Shown here one piece after another: positions 1-5,893 of a DNA stretch of 6,432 nt (position 1 is its first letter; each line of letters begins with the position of its first letter). This DNA comes from Nitrospira sp. (GTDB taxonomy: Bacteria; Nitrospirota; Nitrospiria; Nitrospirales; Nitrospiraceae). A program made the translations under genes and the position numbers. Under the pieces are notes generated by a model that did not search any database, was not told where the DNA came from, and saw only the letters and a program-made list of their open reading frames with translations. Location: the NCBI GenBank assembly GCA_016873525.1, contig VGXD01000121.1, forward strand, positions 1-6,432, written 5' to 3'.

Positions 1-238
1 CACGCAAGGCGCCCAACTCACCCGTCAGGATTTTAGGGGGTCGGCCAGGTCCTCACCGGCCCAGGTTCATGAAGTCGATCTCCGCAGCGTGGCACGCAAT
101 GCCGCACAAGTTGCCGAACGAGCCCGCATCCTGGAGGCCCTGCATCAAGCCTCGGGGAAAAAGACCCGTGCCGCCCGTGCGCTGAAAATCAGCCGCGCCA
201 GCCTCTATAACAAATTGCGCGCTTATGGGATCGAATAA
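1..238 (+). CDS. C-terminal end of a sigma-54-dependent transcriptional activator (NtrC family, Fis-type HTH), partial
   Basis: Reading from base 2, an open frame of 78 codons runs to a TAA at 236-238; its start lies outside the window. The last ~45 residues form a Fis-type helix-turn-helix: an ILEALHQASGKKTRAARAL stretch followed by KISRASLYNKLRAYGIE at the very end. This is the classic DNA-binding tail of NtrC-type response regulators and other enhancer-binding proteins, which bind upstream inverted repeats and use a central AAA+ domain to open sigma-54 promoters. The AAA+ and receiver domains would be upstream and are not seen, so the sensory input is unknown. The ~30 residues before the HTH look like a hydrophilic linker. 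No hairpin terminator with a T-run follows the stop. The consensus sigma-54 promoter ~215 bases downstream on the same strand suggests that this protein regulates the oxidase gene, but that is inference. A stand-alone Fis-like protein is less likely, given the linker. Confidence 0.85.
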   Translation, partial: TQGAQLTRQDFRGSARSSPAQVHEVDLRSVARNAAQVAERARILEALHQASGKKTRAARALKISRASLYNKLRAYGIE

Positions 239-275
239 TGTTGCTGCCCCATATCGCTACAATCGTCGAGCCAAT

Positions 276-295
276 CTGTCCAATAAAATGGACAG
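276..295. promoter_or_regulatory. Inverted repeat, candidate activator-binding site 1
   Basis: Perfect 7-base arms CTGTCCA (276-282) and TGGACAG (289-295) surround a 6-base ATAAAA spacer. The centre is about 195 bases upstream of the predicted sigma-54 start, within the range normal for enhancer-binding proteins. The left arm extended by one base, CTGTCCAA, recurs exactly at 342-349. It could also fold as an RNA hairpin at the end of the activator transcript, but no T-run follows, so a terminator is less likely. Confidence 0.5.
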
Positions 296-335
296 CGTAA
301 GACCTTGAATTATTGCTGCATATTTGAGCGTTTTG

Positions 336-349
336 TTGGAACTGTCCAA
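336..349. promoter_or_regulatory. Inverted repeat, candidate activator-binding site 2
   Basis: TTGGA (336-340) and TCCAA (345-349) flank ACTG. The right side contains CTGTCCAA (342-349), the same 8-mer as at 276-283 in site 1, with start points exactly 66 bases apart. The centre lies about 137 bases upstream of the predicted transcription start. Sharing a half-site with the first palindrome is the main argument that both are bound by one regulator; this remains inference. Confidence 0.45.
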
Positions 350-409
350 GGAGGTGGAAAGACGCCTCAAGAAGAAAAAATGGATGCTTTTGCGTCCAGT
401 CGAAAGTGG

Positions 410-423
410 CTGTTTTGAAACAG
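410..423. promoter_or_regulatory. Inverted repeat close to the promoter
   Basis: CTGTTT (410-415) and AAACAG (418-423) form a 6-base-arm palindrome around TG, centred about 64 bases upstream of the predicted start and ~30 bases upstream of the -24 element. Its arms differ from the CTGTCCA sites beyond the first four bases (CTGT), so it may be a weaker site for the same protein, a site for another regulator, or chance. Confidence 0.3.
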
Positions 424-452
424 AATTTTTCCTCCTGCCCCCTTGTTATGAG

Positions 453-470
453 TTGGCACGTCGCTTGCGA
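453..470 (+). promoter_or_regulatory. Sigma-54 (-24/-12) promoter of the multicopper oxidase gene
   Basis: The sequence TTGGCACG-TCGC-TTGC (453-468) matches the sigma-54 consensus TGGCACG-N4-TTGC without mismatch. The GG is at 455-456 and the GC at 467-468, with the obligatory 10 bases between them. It points toward the oxidase gene; the expected transcription start is near base 480. Sigma-54 promoters need an ATP-driven enhancer-binding protein, and the tail of one is encoded just upstream. No comparably good -35/-10 promoter was seen in this gap. Confidence 0.85.
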
Positions 471-479
471 ATATCGAGG

Positions 480-724
480 CCGCTGGCGGAGGGCAGGGTA
501 CTAGGACCGGCCTCCGAATGACCCTGACCTGTCTTCACCGAAGGGCCTTCCGCCGGCACTTATATTTTGAGAGTTTGGGAAGTCTCCAAGGCATCAGGTC
601 GGAACGTCGAGGGTCGGGAACGGCTGCGCGACTTTCAGGCTTGATGGATTTTATGGCCAGTCCACATCGTTTTCAGTCAGCCGGGTCGAGCGGCTGTGTG
701 CGTTCACAGAAAGGAGGCCGTGTT
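480..724 (+). promoter_or_regulatory. Long 5' leader of the oxidase mRNA, with possible ribosome-site pairing
   Basis: About 245 bases separate the predicted start (~480) from the ATG at 725. The leader is GC-rich and contains several pairing possibilities: GAAGG/CCTTC around 540-550, CTGTG (694-698) with CACAG (705-709) directly before the Shine-Dalgarno, and an 8-base perfect complement between CGGCCTCC (508-515) and GGAGGCCG (713-720), which contains the Shine-Dalgarno. The open frame of the oxidase continues upstream through this leader to 518, but no ribosome site supports an earlier start. Whether the leader is regulatory is not shown by sequence alone. Confidence 0.4.
712..717 (+). promoter_or_regulatory. 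Ribosome binding site that fixes the oxidase start
   Basis: AGGAGG lies 7 bases before the ATG at 725. The open frame extends 69 codons further upstream, but only this start has a strong Shine-Dalgarno and places a signal peptide at the N-terminus. Confidence 0.9.
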
Positions 725-3700
725 ATGAGGTTTTTGAAGTCTCACCGCAGACGGCAAGCCACGCGCGTGGCGGTTGGTCTGCAAGCAGTGCTTCTGGCGA
801 GTAGCCTGGTGGCCTCGCCGAGCCTGTTCGCCGCCGGAGCGGAAAGTGGTCATCAGCACCACGCCACTCCGGTTTCCGGACCCGTCGTCGGGTCCAACTG
901 GCAGGAAGCCCTGAAGGCTCAGACCAGGGTCGAGGAGGCCCTGGAGGGGCGTGCGGGACGATCCGAAGTGGTCGAGATGCAGCACAACCGGCTCATGCGC
1001 AAGCTGGACGAGCAGATGGCGCAAGATGCCAAGGCGCAGCAGACATCCGGCATGTTCAACGGCATGTCCCAGATGCACCAGTACATGGGCCAGGACGGGT
1101 CCAGCTTCCTGCTCATGTCGGACAACAAGGTTGAACCGGTCTCGATGGCCGGCGGCCGGTGTCCGACCGGCTCGCCGACGAAGCACTACGACGTGTCGAT
1201 GATCAACGTCGAAATCACGCTGAATCGGTGGCTGGACTACTATCCCGGCTACATGTACGTCCTGGCCGAGAATATCGACAAGGTCCGGGCGGAAGAGGCC
1301 AAGAACAAGGCCGCCCGCGAGAAGGAAGGGTTCGACCCCGGCGCGGTGAACACCGGCCTCCAGGGCGACATCATTCAGCCGCTGGTCCTTCGGGCGAATC
1401 AGGGCGACTGCCTGAAGATCACGCTGCGCAACAAGATGGCCGATGAGGCGGGCAGCCTGCACATCCAGTCCGCCGGCATGGTCATCAGCACCACCGGGAA
1501 AGCGGCCACGACCACGAATCCGGATTCCGTCGTGGAGCCGGGCAAGTCGGTGGAAATGGAGTGGTACATCAATCCCAACACGCAGGAAGGCGTGCGGCAG
1601 TTCCACTCCTACAGCCACGATCGTGAGTTGACGGTGCTGGGCCTGTTCGGCGCGCTCATCGTCGAGCCGAAGGGCTCCAAGTACCTGGAACCGCTCGGCA
1701 CCGGCCCGGCGACTGCCGCCAACAGCGGCTGGCAGGTGATGGTTGACAACGGCTCCGGCCCCGACTTCCGCGAACACGTGATCTTCTATCACGAGATCGG
1801 GGACGAGGCGTTCCGACCGTTGAACAAGAAGGGCGACTTCCTGCCCCAGCGCGATCCGCTGACCGACGCGTACCGGCCGGGCGGGCGCGCGTTGAACTAC
1901 CGCAGCGAGCCCTTCGGCATCGACCAGATGCATTTGCAGCACGAATACTTCGGCTTCGAGGACGAGTCGATGGCGTACAGCGCCTATACCTTCGGCGATC
2001 CGCCGACGACGATTCCACGAGGCTACCTGGGCGACCCGACCAAATGGCGCATCGTGCACGGCGGGTCCGAGGTGTTCCACTCCCACCATCCGCACAGCGG
2101 GTCCATCCGCTGGATCCGCAGCCCGCGCGCAGAACCGCAGGACTTCTGGGCGGCGGCGCAGGACGGACCGATCAAGTACCCGGTCATCCGGACCAAGTCG
2201 GACCGGGTGGACGTCGAAGTGATCGGGCCCTCTGAGGCGCTCGACCTGGAGGCCGAGGGCGGCGCGGGCCAGTCTCAGCACTTGGCCGGCGAATTCCTCT
2301 TCCATTGCCACGTGGCGCATCACTACGTCGCGGGCATGTGGGGCTACGGCCGCGTCTACAACACGTTGCAGGTGGGCGCGGGCCACACCGACACGATGCC
2401 GGACCTCCGGGAACTGCCGGATCGGATCGGGCGGATCAAGATGGGCGTGAGCAGCGACAAGCTGATCGGCACGACCGTCGATTGGTTCGGCAAGAAGTTC
2501 AAGATCGTGGATCGGAAGCAGAAGACCAACTGGAAAGCCGATCCGGCCGTTGTGAACATCAAGGACTGGGTCGAGATGTACCTGCCGGCCCAGGGCAAGC
2601 CGGGCCACACGGACGACGAGAAGGCCCAGATCATGTCCTACGACTCGACCGTCTGGGACTGGAAGTGGGACGGCGATGTCGCCAGGGGCGAACGGGAGAG
2701 CACGGCCAAGTACCCGAAGTATCCCGCCGCCGCCAAGTGGGACGACAGCACCAGGCCGGCGATTCTCTTTGAACCGCTGACGGGCAAGATGTCCTGGCCG
2801 CTGTTCAAGCCGCACTTCGGCAAGCGCGTTCCGTTCTCGGCGAACCACAGCGGAGCGCCGTGGCTGGAACCGATCCATAACGACGAGAACGGCGAGCGGA
2901 CCAGCGAGCCGGCCAAGCCGGGCGAGCAGGGCCGTTGGAGCCTCTGTCCGGACAACGCGAATCAGAAGTTCTACAACATCAAGTTCATCCGGCTCCCCAT
3001 CACCCTGGCCAAGAAGCAGGGGAAGGAGCCCGCGATCACGGACAAGGACGGCCTGATCTACGTGCTGGCCGAGGAAGAAAAGTTGGTTCGGGCCAACGAC
3101 GACCTGAAGTATCCGCTGGTGATCCGCGCCAACGTGTACGACTGCGTCGATTCGATCCTGACCAGCGAGTGGGACGACGACGACTTCACCAACTTCCAGT
3201 CGTCCAAGATCAACATCCATCCCCACTTCTTCCAGTTCGACACGGGGAATTCGGATGGCGTGATCTCCGGATTCGAGTACGAGATGTCGGTCCGGCCGTA
3301 CACCATGCATGAAAAGAAGCACAAGCATGGTCTGCCGGTGCCGATGAACTCCAAGCTGACCGCGGCCGTCAAGGCGGGGGCCAAGACCATCACGGTCAAG
3401 ATGGCCACCGGCGCGACCAAGTACCACGTCAACACGGAGTTGCAGGTCGGCGCGGATTGCGTGGAGCCGAGCAAAGACACCTCCACGTCATTGAAGCGGG
3501 ACGTGAGCTGCGCTGAAATCGCCCGGATCAAGGAAATCAAGGGCGATGAGATCACGTTCGTCAAGCCGCTGAAACACAACCACCCGGCGGGCGACATCGT
3601 CACGCCGGAGTTCGTGCGCTATCGGTGGTGGGTGGACGTGGACCTCGGAACCGTGTTCTGGCATGACCACGCATTCGGCGCGACGACCTGGCCGCACGGC

Positions 3701-5677
3701 GGGTTCGGCGTGACGCTCGTGGAGCCGTTCGGGTCCACCTATCACGATCCGAACAACGGCAAGTTGGTGTGGAGCGGTCCGATCGCGGACATCCACAGCA
3801 CCGAACCGATCGGCTACGGGGTTACCGGCAGCTTCCGCGAGTTGATGGTCTCGATCCACGACACGGTGCCTCACACCGTAAACGTGATTCAGGCCGGCAA
3901 CCCGCCGGGACAGCCGGTTGAAGTGGCGCTGGAAGCGGGCAAGACCGTGTCCTTCCAGATGCCGGACCGGATTCTGAACACGCCCAATCCGTACATCAAC
4001 GGCGGGACGCACACGACGGGCAGCGGGTTGAATTTCCGCGCCGAACCCTTCGCACAGCGCCTGGCCAACAATCCGGACACCTCGGCGCTCTTCAACAGCG
4101 CCGTCCACGGTGATCCGGACACCCCGCTCCTGCGGGCCTACACCGGCGACACGGTGGTGTTCCGGTTGCTGCATCAGTTGATGAATGAGTCGCACGTCTG
4201 GACGATCGCCGGTCACACGTTCCTGACCGAGCGGTACGCCGGGGACGCCAATCGGAAGAACTCGATCCACGTCGGGATCGCCGAGCGGTACGACCTGGTG
4301 ACCAAGGCGGGCGGCTTCCAGGGCATGCCCGGAGACTACATCCACTTCAACGGCCGAAGCTCGCACTTCGCCGAAGGCGGATGGGGCCTCTTCCGGGTGC
4401 TCGACAAGGAAACCGCCGACCTGCAGAAACTGCCGTCGGGGACGCGGCCCGGGGATATCCCGGCGACGCCGTCCTCGGTCTGCCCGGCCGACGCTCCGGT
4501 GAAGAGCTTCAACGTGGTGGCGATGGACCGCCCGCTGAAGCTGAACCCGAAGGCGCCGGATACCATCGAGGTGGACTTCGAGCGGAAGATCGAGATGACG
4601 GTCCCCGAGGGCAAGATCTTCGCCCTCGAGGAGGAAGCGATGAAGGTGGCGGGCAACGTGATGCCGCACCCGCTCACGCTCCACGTCAATCTCGGCGACT
4701 GCATCAAGGTGAGCCTGAAGAACAAGATGGCCAAGAGCAAGGCGTCCTTCTTTGCGCCGGGCCTGGCCTTCGATCCCAAGGACAGCCAGGGCCTGAACGT
4801 CGGCAACAACGGCGGCGATCAGACCGTGGCGCCGGGCGGGAGCCGCACCTACACCTACTACGCGCATCCGGACAACAAGGAGACGACGTCGCTGGTGTGG
4901 GACGGTGGGAACATCGTGGTCAATCCGCGTAACGGGCTCTATGGGGCGATCGTCGTCGGGCCGCGTGGATCGCAGTACCGCGATCCGGTGACCGGCGAGG
5001 ACCTCTCGCAGAAGAACGCCTGGCGCGCGGACGTGATCGTGGATCGGAGTCTGTCGGAGAACGCCGGCAAAGCCAACTACCGGGATGTGTCCCTCTTCTT
5101 CCAGGATGAGGACAACATCATCGGGACGGCCTTCATGCCCTACGTGCAGAACGTGGCGGGCGTGACGTCGGTCAACTACCGTTCGGAGCCCTACAAGTTC
5201 CGCGAGGAACAGGGCTGTTCGCTGAGCAAGGTGTTCATGCCTTGCAAGGTGGACGCGCCGGAAGATCCCATCACGCCGCTGATCGAAGCGCACGCGGGCG
5301 ACGCGGTCCGGATCCATGTGATCGGCGCGAACAACGAGCAAAACGGCATGTTCTCGGTGGAAGGCCACGAATGGCCCATCGAGCCCTACATGCCGGGCGC
5401 CGACCAGATCAGCGTGGTGGAGTACTCCGGGTCCGAGACCCTGGATGTCTTCCTGCGCGGCGGCGCGGGCGGACCGGCCCGGTTGACCGGCGATTACGTC
5501 TGGTCCAACCAACGGCTGCCCTACACGCAGTCCGGACAGTGGGGCTACTTCCGGGTGCTGCCGACCGGCGATCAGCGGATTCTCCCGCTGTCGAAGGGCG
5601 ATGTCGGCACCAAGAGCGCGGAGGCTCAGCCGAGCCAACCCGGAGTCGCGCAGGCGATTCCGACCGCGATGAAGTAG
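725..5677 (+). CDS. Large exported six-cupredoxin multicopper oxidase
   Basis: Predicted 1650-residue multicopper oxidase, which would oxidise a metal ion or other one-electron donor and reduce O2 to water outside the cytoplasmic membrane. Residues 1-37 are a signal peptide (basic RRR near 8-10, hydrophobic 15-30, cleavage near FAA or AGA at 35-39). Residues 43-145 are a charged, Met/His-rich region (GHQHH; M110, M114, M117, H118, M121). Three double-cupredoxin units follow: A ~146-550, B ~741-1226, C ~1253-1612. The type 1 copper ligands are H452, C528, H533 and M538. The eight trinuclear-cluster His are H455, H457, H527, H529 (unit A, domain 2) and H832, H834, H980, H982 (unit B, domain 1). 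Units B (second domain) and C lack these ligands. At 1650 residues it is far longer than laccases or CueO (~500). The TAG is followed directly by in-frame TGA. Family is certain; substrate is unknown, with metal oxidation such as Mn(II), Fe(II) or Cu(I) the natural guess. Confidence 0.93.
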   Translation: MRFLKSHRRRQATRVAVGLQAVLLASSLVASPSLFAAGAESGHQHHATPVSGPVVGSNWQEALKAQTRVEEALEGRAGRSEVVEMQHNRLMRKLDEQMAQDAKAQQTSGMFNGMSQMHQYMGQDGSSFLLMSDNKVEPVSMAGGRCPTGSPTKHYDVSMINVEITLNRWLDYYPGYMYVLAENIDKVRAEEAKNKAAREKEGFDPGAVNTGLQGDIIQPLVLRANQGDCLKITLRNKMADEAGSLHIQSAGMVISTTGKAATTTNPDSVVEPGKSVEMEWYINPNTQEGVRQFHSYSHDRELTVLGLFGALIVEPKGSKYLEPLGTGPATAANSGWQVMVDNGSGPDFREHVIFYHEIGDEAFRPLNKKGDFLPQRDPLTDAYRPGGRALNYRSEPFGIDQMHLQHEYFGFEDESMAYSAYTFGDPPTTIPRGYLGDPTKWRIVHGGSEVFHSHHPHSGSIRWIRSPRAEPQDFWAAAQDGPIKYPVIRTKSDRVDVEVIGPSEALDLEAEGGAGQSQHLAGEFLFHCHVAHHYVAGMWGYGRVYNTLQVGAGHTDTMPDLRELPDRIGRIKMGVSSDKLIGTTVDWFGKKFKIVDRKQKTNWKADPAVVNIKDWVEMYLPAQGKPGHTDDEKAQIMSYDSTVWDWKWDGDVARGERESTAKYPKYPAAAKWDDSTRPAILFEPLTGKMSWPLFKPHFGKRVPFSANHSGAPWLEPIHNDENGERTSEPAKPGEQGRWSLCPDNANQKFYNIKFIRLPITLAKKQGKEPAITDKDGLIYVLAEEEKLVRANDDLKYPLVIRANVYDCVDSILTSEWDDDDFTNFQSSKINIHPHFFQFDTGNSDGVISGFEYEMSVRPYTMHEKKHKHGLPVPMNSKLTAAVKAGAKTITVKMATGATKYHVNTELQVGADCVEPSKDTSTSLKRDVSCAEIARIKEIKGDEITFVKPLKHNHPAGDIVTPEFVRYRWWVDVDLGTVFWHDHAFGATTWPHGGFGVTLVEPFGSTYHDPNNGKLVWSGPIADIHSTEPIGYGVTGSFRELMVSIHDTVPHTVNVIQAGNPPGQPVEVALEAGKTVSFQMPDRILNTPNPYINGGTHTTGSGLNFRAEPFAQRLANNPDTSALFNSAVHGDPDTPLLRAYTGDTVVFRLLHQLMNESHVWTIAGHTFLTERYAGDANRKNSIHVGIAERYDLVTKAGGFQGMPGDYIHFNGRSSHFAEGGWGLFRVLDKETADLQKLPSGTRPGDIPATPSSVCPADAPVKSFNVVAMDRPLKLNPKAPDTIEVDFERKIEMTVPEGKIFALEEEAMKVAGNVMPHPLTLHVNLGDCIKVSLKNKMAKSKASFFAPGLAFDPKDSQGLNVGNNGGDQTVAPGGSRTYTYYAHPDNKETTSLVWDGGNIVVNPRNGLYGAIVVGPRGSQYRDPVTGEDLSQKNAWRADVIVDRSLSENAGKANYRDVSLFFQDEDNIIGTAFMPYVQNVAGVTSVNYRSEPYKFREEQGCSLSKVFMPCKVDAPEDPITPLIEAHAGDAVRIHVIGANNEQNGMFSVEGHEWPIEPYMPGADQISVVEYSGSETLDVFLRGGAGGPARLTGDYVWSNQRLPYTQSGQWGYFRVLPTGDQRILPLSKGDVGTKSAEAQPSQPGVAQAIPTAMK
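1160..5560 (+). repeat. Three diverged tandem double-cupredoxin units within the oxidase
   Basis: The same string of landmarks recurs three times. The opening is CPTGSPTKHYDV (from C146), CPDNANQKFYNI (C741) and CPADAPVKSFNV (C1253). Next come PLVLRANQGDC, PLVIRANVYDC and PLTLHVNLGDC, then GLFGALIVEPKGS, GGFGVTLVEPFGS and GLYGAIVVGPRGS. NYRSEPF, NFRAEPF and NYRSEPY follow, then GDPPTTIPRGYLGD, GDPDTPLLRAYTGD and EDPITPLIEAHAGD. Each unit closes with WGYGRVY, WGLFRVL or WGYFRVL. Unit lengths are about 405, 486 (403 without its insert) and 360 residues. This supports an ancient triplication of a two-domain cupredoxin module, as in other six-domain blue copper oxidases. The repeat is at protein level; no long DNA identity is evident. 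Confidence 0.85.
3353..3601 (+). other. Beta-rich module inserted in the first cupredoxin domain of unit B
   Basis: Residues ~877-959 of the oxidase interrupt the cupredoxin fold between its two copper motifs H832-P-H834 and H980-D-H982. The segment has the cadence KLTAAVKAGAKTITVK ... LQVGADCVEP ... IARIKEIKGDEITFVKPL ... HPAGDIV. This resembles the small beta modules of surface proteins that read 'AGATTITV ... V.IG ... V.GNTLTL..PL...H.AGD.V'. Units A and C have no equivalent, and removing it makes unit B about as long as unit A. Two cysteines (in GADCVEPS and DVSCAEIA) may form a disulfide. The function is unknown; substrate access or partner binding are guesses. Confidence 0.6.
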
Positions 5678-5700
5678 TGACGCTGGCATAGTTCGCCGCA

Positions 5701-5745
5701 GGGGGCAGCGTCGGTTCTTGAATCGGCGCTGCCCCCCGTGTTTTA
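5701..5745 (+). terminator. Rho-independent terminator after the oxidase gene
   Basis: A perfect 10-base stem GGGGGCAGCG (5701-5710) with CGCTGCCCCC (5727-5736) and a 16-base loop is followed by CGTGTTTTATT. It begins 23 bases after the stop codon, so the oxidase is probably transcribed alone, with little read-through into the next gene. Confidence 0.88.
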
Positions 5746-5876
5746 TTGAGGGATGAGTCTTGCATTCGGGAAGGCTATCAAGTCATCATAATGAGACGTT
5801 GTCGGTCCTCGGTTTTCCGTTCTCAGTTTCGTGACTGAAGACTGATGGCCGCACACTGACTACTCCACAGCAAGTT
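5746..5876. other. Spacer between terminator and cupredoxin-like gene
   Basis: No gene is seen here. The part 5803-5862 is a low-complexity run of CTCGGTT/TCAGT/GACTGA words; GACTGA occurs at 5833-5838 and again at 5840-5845. The spacer must hold the promoter of the next gene if the terminator is efficient. A CATAAT (5787-5792) resembles a -10 box but has no well-spaced -35, and no -24/-12 element was found. Confidence 0.4.
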
Positions 5877-5881
5877 TGGGA

Positions 5882-5887
5882 GGGAGG
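5882..5887 (+). promoter_or_regulatory. Ribosome binding site of the cupredoxin-like gene
   Basis: GGGAGG sits 6 bases before the ATG at 5894; a second GGGAGG overlaps just upstream (5878-5883). It supports the chosen start, which also begins with a signal peptide. Confidence 0.8.
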
Positions 5888-5893
5888 CGTAAC

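Larger units (their letters stand above)
239..453. promoter_or_regulatory. Upstream regulatory region of the multicopper oxidase gene
   Basis: This non-coding stretch between the activator gene and the -24/-12 promoter is visibly richer in A+T than the flanking genes. It holds three separate inverted repeats (276-295, 336-349, 410-423), listed individually. No convincing gene is present: small open frames at 238-300 and 324-521 have no ribosome binding site, and the second overlaps the promoter. The arrangement, with palindromes ~60-200 bases upstream of a sigma-54 promoter, is what an enhancer for an NtrC-type activator looks like. Confidence 0.6.

Noticed and set aside
298..310. Possible IHF site on the reverse strand (TAA-N4-TTGAAT, one mismatch to consensus)
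   Set aside because: The consensus is degenerate and the site lies beside the farthest palindrome rather than midway between enhancer and promoter, so it is too weak to list.
324..521. A 65-codon frame with a TTG start in the upstream gap
   Set aside because: No well-placed Shine-Dalgarno, no recognisable product, and it runs through the sigma-54 promoter and the palindromes.
518..724. Upstream extension of the oxidase frame by 69 codons
   Set aside because: No ribosome site precedes base 518, the extension would bury the signal peptide internally, and the strong AGGAGG at 712-717 fixes the start at 725.
732..780. Twin-arginine (Tat) export signal in the oxidase N-terminus
   Set aside because: Several Arg are present (residues 8-10), but the RRxFLK-type pattern is missing, so a general Sec-type signal is the safer reading. 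Folded, copper-loaded export by Tat is not excluded.
704..3427. A 907-codon open frame on the minus strand opposite the oxidase
   Set aside because: It is antisense to the well-supported copper motifs, has no recognisable domains, and its Arg/Val/Leu/His-rich composition is typical of shadow frames in GC-rich coding DNA.
3488..5689. A 733-codon open frame on the minus strand opposite the oxidase 3' half
   Set aside because: It is a shadow frame of the same kind: unstructured composition and no match to a known motif. The plus-strand frame is clearly the coding one.
5760..5792. TTGCAT and CATAAT as a -35/-10 promoter for the cupredoxin-like gene
   Set aside because: The spacer is 21 bases, well over the usual 16-18, so the pair is not a convincing promoter.
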